Shown: one piece after another, positions 1-13,099 of the stretch
How the letters are laid out: the number at the start of each line of letters is the position of its first letter
Position numbering within the stretch: position 1 is the stretch's first letter
Assembly (NCBI GenBank): GCA_012932295.1
Contig: JAAONU010000016.1
Coordinates: 40,083,241-40,147,240 of the forward strand
Length of the DNA stretch: 64,000 nt
Direction: 5' to 3'
DNA from: Cyclina sinensis
Lineage: Eukaryota > Mollusca > Bivalvia > Venerida > Veneridae
Notes under the pieces: generated by a model
Seen by the model: only the letters and a program-made list of their open reading frames with translations
Told to the model about the DNA's origin: nothing
Databases searched by the model: none
Program-made: the position numbers and the translations under genes

Positions 1-603
1 TTCGTGATTCCATTTCAAATACTTTAGGAGTGAAGCGCGACACAAACTTTAAATTTCCCATTTTTTCTATTTCAAGGGCTGTAACTCTGACCATACTGGG
101 ATAAGCTGCAAACAAAACCCTAGGTGAGCAACAACTCATCATAGCTAACATTCATAATTTTTTTTCAAATACTTTAGGAGTTACGTGGGACACAAATCTT
201 TTTAGATGAAGGAACAGAGGTTAATCTTACTGCCCAAACACCCTAGGTGTGGGTACAAAGACTGTTTTCCCTATTACTTTGACTTTTTAATGTTTTATCA
301 ATGTATGAAAATCACTGTATAATTCTAAATGTCAGAGGAGTCCTTTGGACACAAACCAATTCAAATTTCCCAGTATTTTCCTTACTGATAAAACATCAAA
401 ATATGCAGTTTATCCCTTAAGTTGATTTCATTTTCAAACATGTTCAAAAAATAAATCTTTATGAGAAGTCCTTGAGCAACGTCATTTATTTGTGCGGCTT
501 AAATAAATAAAAAAACAATACAGGCACTATAATGATCAGTCTTTCATTTCATGATTTTGAATTAATCATTTAGAAATCTATTATATGTGTAGCCATCAAT
601 TAC
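1..603. other. OAT intron 3 part; degenerate repeated phrases
   Basis: No exon is visible. A phrase of the type TTTCAAATACTTTAGGAGT followed by GGACACAAA recurs near 10, 165 and 325, so bases 1-400 look like a decayed tandem-cored repeat. The rest is AT-rich and unremarkable. Confidence 0.4.
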
Positions 604-730
604 CTGTATTCATAGGCAGAACTTTATCATATCCAAACAGATTGGTAATATACTCCTCATATTCTCCCAACAAGTTGTTATAGAAAGCCCTTGAGGTCAA
701 TGTCAACTTATTTGCTTGGCTCACCAAAGC
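604..730 (-). CDS. OAT: OAT coding exon 3
   Basis: Acceptor GTATTTTCAG, donor GTAATT. There are 42 codons plus one base. It encodes [28 protein letters not shown] and KVLPMNTG, nearly identical to human OAT. The next exon would lie left of base 1. Confidence 0.93.
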
Positions 731-3700
731 CTGAAAATACAATGAAATTAAAATTTATGACATGACAAATCTTGTTTGTAATACAATATAGCCATTACAT
801 ATTTTTTATATATTACACATTTAATATAATGGCTGACAAAACATTACACATTTACCATGTATACTTCTTGCTTCAAATAAATCTTTTCATTTATTGTCAT
901 TTTTAAAATTTGTTATCATAACTATAGACATCTTATTTCAAAGAGAGGTCTTCTACCTTCAGTATTTCCAACATATTTTGACATTTCAGTTGGAACTATT
1001 TTCTTAGCGGATGTTTTGTAACAGTTCTTTTTTCAGTATAGTTCAAATAAATATAGCTATGGTAAAACCCATTTATTGTTGTTTTGGTCATGTGACAAAA
1101 AGAATCTGACACTTTTTAACATTTCATGTAAACTTTTATTCAACTTGTTCAGTAATAATGTTATCAAAGGGATATATAGGCAAAAGTTTTATACTTTCTT
1201 TCTCGTTTCTTCAATCAACATACTATAAATGTGATCCAAATAAATACAATGATCAGTCCCAGTATCAAAGACTTCATCTTTTAAAATGAAAAACTGGGTG
1301 GTTTCCTAACTTGACCACCATGGGTCTAGAAAGAAAATTTAGATTTCGCGCTAAATTTTGAAGTGATCAATTGGACAGTTGAAGTACCTGTCACATGATC
1401 TATGGCAAAAAAGCAATCCAAATGAAAAGACAATTGGTTGTTTTTATCATGTGATCTACTTAAAAATAAGTCGGTGATTCTGTTTACACTTAACATTCGG
1501 TTAAAGAATGTTGAAATATTTATGTTCAAGCCAGCATTTCACTTTATTGATATGGACAAACATACTGGGAATTTAAAGTTCTTCATATTGAACATGATTT
1601 GAGCAAATATTATTAATTTTAATTTTTTGGGCATTCATTTACCTGTATCCCTTTAAGCTTGCCAAAGACTCTCTTTAGAACATTTTCCTGAACTCGTTGA
1701 ATAAAATTTTATATGAAACAAGAGCTGTCGTTGTATGCCCCCCGACACCCGATTTTTTGATAGAAGGCATTTGAAGTCGAAAGAGTAAACTTGACCTCAG
1801 TACATCTCATCTAGTGGCCTATATATGCAAATACAAGGACTTTAGGTTTAAGCACTGGCACTTAAATAAGATATTAGTAGACACAAAGTCTTTAATAACA
1901 TAATATTTGTACGATATACATGTATTCTGCATTCTCCATGTCTATCTACTGGTCTATGCAAAAACAGACCGGACACGACCATCAGTGCAATATCTCAAAA
2001 ATGACATTTGAAGCCTAAGTGTCCTACAGACCCATCATCATAATGTGCAACACATTTATGCCAAGTTACTTTAAAATTCATTCATGAATGACAAAGATAC
2101 AGACCAGAGAAAACCATTACTGCATACTGCATTATAATGAGAATGAGGTTTTGAAGCCCAACTGTGACCTTGACCTTTGAGGTACAGACTTGGGTCTTGT
2201 GCAAGACACGTTGTCATAATGTGCAACAAATTTATGCCAAATTATTTTAAAATCTATCCATAAATGACAAAGAAACAGACCGGACACAACCATCACTACA
2301 TTATCATGAAAAAAAAGAAGATATTTGAAGCCTAAGTGTGACCTTGCCCTTTGATCTACAGACCCAGGTCTTGCGCATGACACGTCGTCATAATGTGACA
2401 CACATTTATGCAAAGTTATTTTAAAAATCCAAACGTGAATGACAAAGATACAGACCGGACATGACCATCACTGCATTATCTCAAAAATGACATTTGAAGC
2501 CTAAGTGCGACCTTGACCTTTGAGCTAGAGACCCAGGTCTTGAGCATGACACCTCGTCTAATTGTGCCACACATTTATGCTAAGTTATTTTAAAATCCAA
2601 TCGTGAATGAAAAAGAAACCGACTGGACAGTACCATCACTGCATTATCTCAAAAATGACCTTTGAAGCCCGAGTGTGACCTTGACCTTTGATCTACAGAC
2701 CCAGGTCTTGCGCATGACACATCGTCATTATGTGACATATATTTATGCCAAGTTATTTTAAAATCCACTTGTGAATGATAAAGATACAGACTGGACACGA
2801 CCATCACTGCATTATCTCAAAAATGACCTTTGAACCTAAGTGTGACCTTGACCTTTGAGCTAGAGACCCAGGTCTTGCACATGACATGTCGTCTAATTGT
2901 GCCACACATTTATGCCAAGTTATTTTAAAATCCACCTTATAATAACAAAGAAAAATGCGGACGGACAGAAGGTTAAAAAACTATACGCCTCCCTTCGGGG
3001 GCATAATGAAAACTCATGTCAGATCCTATATATACAAGTTTCAGCAGGGCTTAACTAAAACTTGACACTGGTATGAGTGAAAGAGTATGGCAATATCTTT
3101 ACTTGCCTCAAACATGTGACAAACCAAAATGGTGGTAGACTTTCTGATAAGATTGTCAGTCCTACATATACACCATGATCATTGTAGAGCTACAAAACAA
3201 TACCTGATACAACTTACTGGTATATATACACCATGATTATTGTAGTACTACAAAACAATACCAGATAAAACTTACTGGTATACTGACACAAGGTGAAACT
3301 ATTTTTCCGTTTTTGCAGCTGGCGTTTCCCCTGATACACTGATACAATATCAGAACTACCCTAAAAATGGCTAAATAACAAGGTCATAATTTTTATAGTT
3401 AACTATGATTACCCATAAGCTGTCAAACAGTGCAGTCAGCTCTTTACTTAGCATGATTCTGTTATACCTACATAGATCTACATATAAATGCAAAATATGC
3501 ACAAATTTGTATTTATATTCAGCAATTTAGACATTATATGAAATGAAGATTATGTTCTGATTGTTTGTACATTTATTACGACCTGATATTAGATTAAGAA
3601 CAAGTATGCATATGAAAAATGACCATACTGGTTGGCATATAAAGTAAGCTGTCGTCTACTTCTAAATTCTTTAAAAGGAGATTTTTGGTCAGTTTTGTGC

Positions 3701-6700
3701 AGGCTAAGATTTTTGTATAATTTCAGCATGAAATACGAGTACACTGTAATACATGAAAAAACCAAATTTCATAAACACTTATCAATGCAGAGCAAACATC
3801 GTGTAAACACAGCCAAAAATAAGAATACTTCAACTGTATGATTCAAAATAATTAATGGTTTTTTGAAAGAAAACTCTAAAGCTGAATAATAAATTGTTAT
3901 TCAGCATTATTCCAAATAATCTATACATGTATGGAGTAGGTACCATAAGTTTAACACAAGAAAGAAAATATTATTATTTCAGTTCATCCTGAGAGAACCC
4001 TGCTGCTTCAGTGCGTCAGTGGTTTGAATAAAGGAATCTTTTCAATATAAAGTTATAAAAGTTAATCATAATTTAAACTTTTGAGTGATCTGCTATTGTT
4101 CAAGATTCTAAAATGGCAACTGGACTGTAACACTTTGAAATATCAGACAGGCGAATTCCTTTAACAGTTATGTAGACTCTCTGATGACATATTTACAACA
4201 ATCACCTTTTTAGTTATCTTAACTATGATAACCAGATCTAGGGATTTATCCAGAATATCTGCTGGATGCTGCATAAGTACTGTTTATTTGATGTTATATA
4301 TGATATATAAGAACAGGTAAGAGTAACTTCAGACGTCACTGGTCAGTTCCTGATGTTGATACCTCTAATACAACATTTGGAGCAACCTTGTATGATCTAG
4401 ATCCTAGCAAAAACGACACACGATTATCATCCTTGCGCCTCAAAATTATGAAAATCTTTGTATAATGCATGTTCAGGAAATATGTTTGTAAATATTCTAA
4501 ATGTAATCATCTTACTGAGAATGTTGTGCTGCACTTGATATTTTACTGTGAAGTTTACACTTCTATTCATGAACAAATGCAAGAATCAGTGATTGAAAGG
4601 CATAGTTACAGTGAATACAAATAGGGCACCTGAACAGTGCAACTATTTGCTAAGGCTGGCTGTAACAGTCAAAGGAAACATGTTCAATCACGTACAACTT
4701 GTTACATGTATCTGCAAAATGTTCAGTTAACCTATTCGTGCAGTATAATAATTCATAATACTAACAACAGTCTGTCATACATGTATAATGTATAACTGTA
4801 GGTTTAATTTATTGTTTGTCATGTACATAATGCACCTTCACTGGTTGCATTTTTTACAATTCTGTAATTATAATCCTTAAATAAGTAAGTTCAGCTGCTT
4901 AAGACAATGGTGTAATTTCCCAGCATATATCATCTAGTTTTTAGCTCACCTGAGCGCAAAATGCTTAGGGTGAGCTTTTCTGATCGGTCTTTGTCCGTCG
5001 TCCGTCCCTCCGTCCATCGTCAACTTTTCATTCAAACGACATCTCCTCTGAAACCAATGGCCCAAATTTAATGAAACTTGCCTGGGATGTTTCTTGCATG
5101 AAGCTCTACCAAGATTGTTCAAATGGTTCTGGTCCATTGCATTTCTGGTTCACTGGAGCTAAAAATAGATTTTATAAGTTGGATCTTTAAAAATCTTCTT
5201 CTCCGAAACCACAAGGCCTGGAGCTTTGATATTTGGTATGAAGCATCATCTAGTGGACCTCTACCAAGTTTGTTCAAATTATGTCCCTGGGGTCAAAACT
5301 GACCCCACCCCAGGGGTCAGTTGATTTTACATAGAGTCATATAGGGAAAACTTGAAAATCTTCTTGTCAGAAACTGTAAGGCATACAGCTTAGATATTTG
5401 GTGTGTAGCATTGTCTAGTGGACCTCTACCAAGTTTGTTCAAATCATGGCCTCTGGGTCAAAAATGGCCCCGCCTGGGAGTCACTTGTTTTACATAGAGT
5501 TATATAGGAAAATCTTAAAAAATCTTCTTGTCAGAAACCGTAAGATATAGAGCTTAATTATTTGGTGTGTAGCATTGTCTAGTGGACCTCTACCAAGTTC
5601 GTTCAAATCATGGCCTCTGGGTAAAAAATGGCCCCGCCCCGGGGGTCACTTGTTTTACATAGAGTTAGGCCATACCAAATTGTTTTTTCGTTTAGCGTCC
5701 ACCCTTAGATCAAAAACCTATCTAGCTATCCTGAAAACACAAACGAAGCCCCAAAAAATAAACAAGTCATACTGACTGGTATCTCCAACAGGATATAAAT
5801 ACCAAGTTTCATATATTCCACTTTGTAGAGATAAAATATAGATATGAAAACATAACAAATAATTCAACGCATGAAATTTACATCAAAAAATCATTTACTT
5901 GCCATTTTATCTTGAAAAAAAAGGCATTAAAATTTGATTATATCTGACTGAACGTCGCCAACATGAACTAAGAAATGCAAATGGCGTAAACATGTACGGG
6001 AGGTAACAACTCTAGTCATGTATAAATTCCGGAACATAGCGGAAAACGGTATTAATACTTTATATAGTAAAGTCTTAAGACAAAACAATGTTTTTTTTTC
6101 TTACCTCAGAAGCTCAAACCTATCCGTCCGCGGACGCTAAACAAAAGAACGATTTGGTATGGCCTTATATAGGAAAATCTTAAAAAATTTTCTTGTCAGA
6201 AACCGTAAGTTATAAAGCTTAGATATTTGGTGTGTAGCATTGTCTAGTGGACCTCTACCAAGTTTTTTCAAATCATGGCCTCTGGGTCAGAAATGGCCCC
6301 GCCCCATTGGTCACTTGTTTTACATAGAGTTATATAGGAAAATCTTAAAAAATCTTCTTGTCAGAAACCGTAAGGCATTGAGCTTAGATATTTGGTGTGT
6401 AGCATTGTCTAGTGGACCTCTACCAAATTTGTTCAAATCATGGCCTCTGGGTCAAAAATGGCCCCGCCCCAGGGGTCACTTGTTTTACATAGAGTTATTT
6501 AGGAAAAACTTAAAAAATCTTCTTGTCAGAAACCGTTAGTTATAGAGCTTAGATATTTGGTGTGTAGCATTGTCTAGTGGACCTCTACCAAATTTGTTCA
6601 AATCATGACCCCTGGGTCAAAAATGGCCCCGCCCCAGGGGTCACTTGTTTTACATAGAGTTATTTAGGAAAAACTTAAAAAATCTTCTTGTCAGAAACCG

Positions 6701-9700
6701 TAAGGCATAGAGCTTAGATATTTGGTGTGTAGTATTGTTTAGTGGACCTCTACCAAGTTTGTTCAAATCATGGCCTCTGGGTCAAAAAAGGTCTCGCCCC
6801 AGGGGTCACTTGTTTTACATAGAGTTATAAAGGAAAATCTTAAAAAATCTTCTTGTCAGAAACCGTAAGGCATAGAGCTTAGATATTTGGTGTGTAGCAT
6901 TGTCTAGTGGACCTCTACCAAGTTTGTTCAAATCATGGCCTCTGGGTCAAAAATGGCCCCGCCCCAGAGTCAAGTGTTTTACATAGAGTTATATAGGAAA
7001 ATCTTGAAAAATCTTGTCATAAACTGTAAGGCAAAGAGCTTAGATATTTGGTGTGTTGCATTGTCTAGTGGACCTCTACTTAGTTTGTTCAAATCATAGC
7101 CACTGGGTCAAAATAGGCCCAGCCCCAGGGGTCACTTGTTTTCATAGAGTTATATAGGAAAAGGTTTTAAAAATCTTCACAGAAGAAACCATAAGGCTGA
7201 GAGTTAAGATATTTTGTATGAAGCATTGTTTAGAGGACCACTACCAAGTTTGTTCAAGTCATGGAACCTAGGTCAAAAATGGCCCCACCCCAGGGGTCAC
7301 TTTTTTACATAGAGTAATATAGGAAAAACTTTAACAATCTTCTTGTCATAAACAACAAGGCCTTGAGTTATAGATATTTGGTGTGCAGCATTATCTAATG
7401 GACCTCTATCAAATCATGGTCCCTTGGTCAAAATAGGCCCAGCCCTAAGGGTCACATGTTTTACATAGAATTATATAGGAAAAACTTGAAAAATCTTCTT
7501 GTCAGAAACCACAAGGCCTAGAGTTAAGATATTTGGTATGCAGCATTGTCTAGTGAACCTCTATCAAGTTTGTTAGAAAAATGTCCCTGGGGTCACTATT
7601 GGCCCTGCCCGAGGGGTCACAAGTTTTAAATAACAATATAGAAGAAAATCTTTAAAAATCTTCTTGTCTGAAACCACAAGGCCTAGAACTTTAAAATTTT
7701 GCACGAAGCAAGCTTTATCAAGCTTTTTCAAATTATTAGATTAGGTTAAAGGTCATGGAGGCTAAAAGTAGATTTATCTACTGTACCACATAGAGCCTTC
7801 ATTTATAGACCAATATCTTTGATATTCAGCATAGAGGTTCCTTGCATGGACCTCTACCCATGGGTAGGGTTTGAGGTCACTGGGTCAAGGTCAAGGTCAC
7901 CATAGCTTATAATAGATATTTCTACTTTCTGTCATAGAGCCTTTATTTATTGACTGATATTTTACATATTTGGTTTGTAGGCACTTACATATTTTCAATT
8001 AAAAAATGAAATAGTGCTTAACAGCAAACCTGCAGCCAAAGTACTCAGGTGAGCGATCCAGGGCCCTCTTGTTTGATTTCATACACTAGATAATTTCCTA
8101 AACATGTCAAGTCTGACAGTCAGACAGAACCTTACACTTTATCATCCTATTTATAAAGTGCAACGACAGATAACAAATGACAAAGGAACTGTTTATAATA
8201 TTTCTTAAATGTGTATTGGGCATATTCCTTTTATTTGGAAGCCTTATACCCTTTACATGGTTGAAAAGGAGTACATTACTAGCATGTGTCTTCATAAAGC
8301 TGTACTCGTTATTTTAATGGAAGTTGTCAATTAGTTGGCTATTTTGAAACCAGATTTGTGGGCTTGTTGAATTGATTAGACTATACTGTTATATTGTTGT
8401 TGAAAATCATGTACCAATTCAGCTGAAAAAAGATTAAGTGGACTAAGACTTTTTTGTAGATATACACTGCAATAACTGCACTTCATCTATACATTGCAAT
8501 AACTGCAATTCAACTGCACATTGCAATAACTGCACTCCAACTATACATTGCAATAACTGCACTCCAACTATACATTGCAATAACTGCACTCCAACTATAC
8601 ATTGCAATAACTGCACTTCATCTATACATTGCAATAACTGCACTCCAACTATACATTGCAATAACTGCACTCCAACTATACATTGCAATAACTGCACTTC
8701 ATCTTTACATTGCAATAACTGCAATTCAACTGTACATTGCAATAACTGCACTCCAACTATACATTGCAATAACTGCACTCCAACTATACATTGCAATAAC
8801 TGCACTTCATCTATACATTGCAATAACTGCAATTCAACTGTACATTGTAATAACTGCACTCCAACTATACACTGTAATAACTGCACTTCAACTATACATT
8901 GCAATAACTGCACTTCAATGATACATTTCAATAACTGCACTTTGACGATACATGGCAATAACTGCACCTCAACTATACATTGCATTAACTGCACTTCAAC
9001 TATACATTGTAATAACTGCACTTCAACTATACATTGTAATAACTGCACTTCAACTATACATTGCAATAACTGCACTTCAATGATACATTTCAATAACTGC
9101 ACTTCAACGATACATTGCAATAACTGCACCTCAACTATATATTGCAATAACTGCACTTCAACTACACATTGCAGCAACTGCACTCTAACTATACATTACT
9201 TCAACTATACATTGCAATAACTGCACTTCAATTATACATTGCAGCAACTGCACTCTAACTATACATTACTTCAACTATACATTGCAATAACTGCACTTCA
9301 ACTATACATTGCAGCAACTGCACTCTAACTATACATTACTTCAACTATACATTGCAATAACTGCACTTCAACTATACATTGCAGCAACTGCACTCTAACT
9401 ATACATTACTTCAACTATACATTGCAATAACTGCACTTCAATGATACATTTCAATAACTGCACTTTAACGATACAATGCAATAACTGCACCTCAACTATA
9501 CATTGCAATAACTGCACTTCAACTATACATTGCAATAACTGCACTCTAACTATACATTGCAATAACTGCACTCCAACTATACATTGCAATAACTGCACTC
9601 TAACTATACATTGCCATAACTGCACTCCAACAATACATTGCAATAACTGCACCTCAATGATACATTGCAATAACTGCACTTCAACTTAATATTGCAATAA

Positions 9701-11199
9701 CTGCACTTCAATGATACATTACAATAACTGCACTCAAACTATACATTGCAATAACTGCACTTCAACTAAATATTGCAATAACTGCACTTCAATGATACAT
9801 TGCAATAACTGCACTTCAACAATACATTGCAATAACTGCAATTCAACTACAGATACAAATCTCATGGAAAGCCAGTCAATAATTTTAACATTAACAATGC
9901 AATAACAGTTAAATGATTAAACCTACAAACTTTTGACTGTTCAACCCAAAGAGAATACAAATGGTCGTTTAAGTTTTTGAAAGATAACAAAATTTAGAGA
10001 TGTTCTACTACCTGATAAAAGGTTAAAACAATTCAACACAATCTTTCCACTAAGATTAAGAATCAAAGGAATGGTATCAAATTACACTGCATTAACATTT
10101 ACTAAAGACTTTTATCTTTATAACAGGTCAAGGTTAAAATGAGTTGAGAAACTTAACGCTAGATGATAGAGAAGGTTAAGTGGTTTATTTTCACTCAACA
10201 ACTTGACAATTTGTTTTTATCTGTAAAAAATACTAGCTTCTATACATGAAATCATTAACTCTAATTCTTTATGAGTTAGTCATGTATAGAACTTATCTGA
10301 AAAAAAGAGCAAATTTGTTTGACAAATTACCTTTTCCTTGTATCTTTAAGTAACAAAAGTGTGCAATCAATGAAATGCCTAATTTATTTAAAAAAACAGA
10401 TCTTGTTTTACCTTGATAATTCTGGGATGACAGTGGCCCTGGTTCACGGCGCTATAAGCACTAAGGAAGTCAAAATATTTGTTACCATCTACATCCCAAA
10501 CAAATACACCTACAAAATGATAACAGACACTGACTGTTCTGAAGTATTATAGTCTGTTGATTGAGTATAATCCTTAATTTTGTACTATTTAACAAAGTGA
10601 TTAACAGTTATTCATGCAACTACACACACACAGAAATATTAAGATTTTTGAAATAGATTAATTTGTTTATTTTGTGTAACTTAACATTTATATCTATAGT
10701 AAGTCTTGCATCAAGGTACTGTAAGTGTAACACCTTTACCCAGTCTCTAAACATATGAGCTGAATGTACAGTGCACTGGCTTACAGTCTAAAAAAGCAAT
10801 AGCAAATCAAGTTTAGTAGTTTCAAGAATATGCTACTTGACCATTATACAGAAAGTAAAGGTTTGAATATCATGTCACCTTTGCTTTGAAAATCTCTCAT
10901 TCTTGAGCATATTCTTGTCAGATGTCCATTAAAATAAGTCATCACTGAAAGAGGCTTTAAATAAGAACTTGAGGCTACAAGAATTATAAACAAATCTTTG
11001 TACACTAACCTTGACCTTTGTTTAAAGCTACCCCTAGAGGTGCATAATTATGAGCTCCATATTTTGCCTCTCTTTCAAACACTATCTCAGATTTCTGACC
11101 AATTTTTGCTGGCTGTACTGATGAAACACAACACCGAACTGACTGGTTCCATATTCTCTGTGACACAACTGTCAAAGGTTTGTACAGTCTGCTCATCAT
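604..11199 (-). CDS. OAT: Ornithine aminotransferase, first three coding exons (gene runs off left edge)
   Basis: PLP-dependent mitochondrial enzyme that converts L-ornithine and 2-oxoglutarate to glutamate 5-semialdehyde and glutamate. Three minus-strand exons (11010-11199, 10412-10509, 604-730) join in phase (1, then 0, then 1). They give about 138 residues matching the N-terminal third of human [62 protein letters not shown] and VLPMNTG. Tyr52 and Tyr82 correspond to human active-site Tyr55 and Tyr85. The first 35 residues are basic, hydroxylated and poorly conserved, as expected for a mitochondrial presequence. The start is the first of two adjacent ATGs. The PLP lysine exon and the rest lie outside the window. 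Intron 2 (about 9.7 kb) is swollen by two repeat elements and a minisatellite. The polymerase gene starts divergently 1.8 kb away. Confidence 0.93.
731..1716. other. OAT intron 2, plain sequence
   Basis: AT-rich intronic DNA. No exon, repeat array or RNA gene was recognised. Confidence 0.4.
1717..3008 (-). mobile_element. Tandem-cored nonautonomous element with inverted GCCCCC/GGGGGC ends
   Basis: Bounded by inverted TATGCCCCCCGA (about 1734) and TCGGGGGCATA (about 2995). The core is about six diverged units of roughly 175 bp, each with a GGACACGACCATCACTGCA phrase (near 1970, 2281, 2456, 2632 and 2806) and TGACCTTGACCTTTGA. Read on the minus strand, the element begins with a GGACGGACA-type stretch and ends in CTCTTGTTT, the terminus used by several other families in this window. 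Confidence 0.65.
3011..4937. other. OAT intron 2, no gene seen
   Basis: No exon was recognised. A short 58-bp direct duplication sits at about 3168-3285 (phrase CACCATGATTATTGTAG twice). The rest is unremarkable AT-rich sequence. Confidence 0.4.
4938..8074 (+). mobile_element. Family A tandem-cored element, copy A1 (contains a nested MITE)
   Basis: Starts with the imperfect hairpin AGCTCACCTGAGC ... GCTTAGGGTGAGC. It then has about 15 units of roughly 165 bp, each carrying TAGTGGACCTCTACCAAG and GGCCCCGCCCCAGGGGTCA. The 3' part has AGGTCACTGGGTCAAGG and ends ACTCAGGTGAGCGATCCAGG then CTCTTGTTT. The terminal hairpin is deleted in this copy. Open frames inside are by-products of the repeat unit. 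Lies in OAT intron 2. Confidence 0.75.
5668..6164. mobile_element. 497-bp MITE, PIF/Harbinger-like, nested in copy A1
   Basis: A 33-bp terminal inverted repeat begins GGCCATACCAAAT at 5668 and its complement ends ATTTGGTATGGCC at 6164; both arms reach GTTTAGCGTCC / GGACGCTAAAC. The insertion is flanked by TTA on both sides (5665-5667, 6165-6167). Removing the element and one TTA restores the repeat phrase AGAGTTATATAGG. A TWA target duplication and GGCC ends fit PIF/Harbinger. There is no coding capacity. Confidence 0.85.
8075..8460. other. OAT intron 2, no feature
   Basis: Ordinary AT-rich sequence between copy A1 and the minisatellite; nothing recognised. Confidence 0.4.
8461..9857. repeat. 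27-bp minisatellite, about 50 copies
   Basis: Tandem units of 27 bp built on ATTGCAATAACTGCAC plus TTCAACTATAC, with ordered variants (TCATCTATAC, CCAACTATAC, TCAATGATAC). Because 27 is divisible by three and the unit lacks stops in some frames, long spurious open frames appear on both strands. Between about 9171 and 9440 a 70-bp higher-order unit (27+27+16) repeats four times; the 16-bp part is a unit missing GCAATAACTGC. Lies in OAT intron 2. Confidence 0.95.
9858..10411. other. OAT intron 2, no feature
   Basis: No repeat or exon was recognised between the minisatellite and OAT exon 2. Confidence 0.4.
10412..10509 (-). CDS. OAT: OAT coding exon 2
   Basis: Acceptor TTTTGTAG, donor GTAAAA. 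It enters in phase 1 and leaves in phase 0 (32 full codons). It encodes [20 protein letters not shown] then [10 protein letters not shown], matching human OAT; its Tyr82 equals human Tyr85. Confidence 0.93.
11010..11199 (-). CDS. OAT: OAT coding exon 1
   Basis: Starts ATGATGAGC on the minus strand at 11199 and ends in codon phase 1 before donor GTTAGT. It encodes the presequence and the conserved [15 protein letters not shown] motif, which carries the equivalent of human Tyr55. Confidence 0.92.
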
Positions 11200-12983
11200 A
11201 TCTAGGGTATCAGTCCTGGAGAAAAAGAGATGCCACTTAAAATATGGCAGAAATTATATATTCTGAAATATCTTCAAAATGACTGCCTGTGTAGTAAAGC
11301 CTCTGACTTGAAAGCTACTGCAATCTCTCCCTAATGTCTTCAGAAAGTAAAGGGTGGGGGCAGAGTTGTAGTAAAGAAGGGTTTGAGCTATTGTTACATC
11401 TTTAACATCCTTGACCTAATTAGAGAAAGTTTTTCTTCAAGAACTAGAGGTCTAGTACTTGCAGGTCCAAACACAGATTATCAGATTAATTACTTACCAG
11501 TATAAATAATGATAAAGGCCACTAAACTGACCTTGTGATAATTAAAATACCTTTCAATAAGTTCCTTTCATCTTGTAACAAAGATTTTAGCAAAAAAATG
11601 TACACAACATACCAATCATAAAAGTCTTTAGAAACATCAAAACAACACCAGTAAAATTTGTATAAAGTAAAATACCATGCTTAACAAAAAAAAATTAAAG
11701 TTAAAATTTCAACTTCAACTTATTACTGCCAAAAGTCAATACTGACTATACTAGGCAGGCACCTTTAATTTAGAAGTGTTATCTGTGAAAACTATCATTG
11801 ATTGACTGTAGCATGATTCCAACATGTTTCACTTAATGGGCACAAAGTTAGAGATTTCAAAACCATATGTTTTGTTTTTTTTCTGAAATCTTGTAAACCA
11901 TCTTTTTTTGTCAAATCTATATCCTTGACTGCTTCCACAGTTTCATGTGAATTATAAATTCATACTCTGTAAAAGTAAAACTGAATACTGTGAAGAAAGT
12001 TTTAAAGCTGACATTCTATTATTTTGATCTCCTTAACAAAAAACCATGCATGAAAAACCTTAGTGTTACTGACTGAAATATCAACTTTCACTGAAGCAAT
12101 GGTGACTGCAATAACTCTCCTTCTGTTTTGAACAGCCAGGCTAATTAAAATGTTTAAAACTAAATGAAATATTTAGGTATTGAGAAATCATTATAAAAAT
12201 AGCTCAGTATGGGGTTCAGAATTGTATTTAGTTTAAATCTCCTGACAGTATATTACTGGCTGGCTTGCTGATAAAAAAACATCTTTATCAGAAAAATAAA
12301 CTAAGTGGATTTAAGTCACTTTCACTAAAGAACCTTAAAATACATTAGCTTGAATTATCATGCATATCACTGGGAGAATGTTTGTGCTTAACATTTCCAG
12401 GTACTTAAATCATTTTCTCTCTTCATATCTTAGTCATCATTTTTTTAAACTTAGTTTCATTACAAACATCATTTGTGTGCCAATTAAATGACTTTCTTCT
12501 CTGTTAATTGTTCAAATTTTGTGACTTGCTTAAAGTTATAAAACCTTTGAAATAATATCAGTCAGCCATGCATGCAGTGTTAAAAATGCTTGCACTCGTG
12601 CAAAACAGTAAAGTCTGTTCACTGTCAGAAAAAAATGGTCCAAATCAAGGACTGTTTTCATGTTAAGAACATGAAAATTTGCAAATATGACAAGAAATAG
12701 GTGAAAACAGTCACTACTTTTTACTGCAAATGCATTGCGATTTCATACCAAATAAAATGTTCTAACAACTTCTTAATTAAATCTACTCACTGCGTCTGAA
12801 GATAGCAAAAACAATCCAATGGAAAAATTTGTATTAACCAGTCTGGTTTTCCAATGTAAGCTGTCCGCGGAAAAATTGGGAACCAGTTGACACGTGTCGA
12901 CGGAATGTAAGTACGGAATAAAACGGATAACGATAACGGCAATTAGCGCTGAAAAGGGACGTAACCTTCGATTCTCCCTCGAA
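11200..12983. promoter_or_regulatory. Divergent OAT / polymerase intergenic region
   Basis: 1.78 kb separates the OAT start codon (minus) from the polymerase start codon (plus), so both promoters and 5' leaders should be here. I see no convincing TATA box or CpG-rich core. The GC-richer part is close to the polymerase start (about 12840-12980, with CCGCGG). An untranslated OAT exon could also be here. Confidence 0.45.
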
Positions 12984-13099
12984 ATGTCAACAAATAAAAA
13001 TTTAGTTTATATTCTTGAAACTAAAATCCAGAAACAACGTCTGAAGGACATGAAAAATGCTGCATCTAAGAGAAAAATACCTATTTCAGATACCTTTCG
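12984..13099 (+). CDS. POLM: Polymerase exon 1
   Basis: ATG at 12984, donor GTACAC, ends in phase 2. It encodes MSTNKNLVYILETKIQKQR, the first BRCT strand and helix, aligning with LVVFILEKKMGTTRR of TdT. The split codon becomes Arg on joining to exon 2. Confidence 0.88.

Noticed and set aside
5575..6539. Open frames starting MSSGPLP in copy A1
   Set aside because: They follow the roughly 165-bp repeat unit and recur in each unit; not a gene.
8443..9183. 246-codon open frame on the minus strand, and similar frames on the plus strand to 9905
   Set aside because: Pure by-product of a stop-free 27-bp repeat (27 = 9 codons); open on both strands, no start context, no family.
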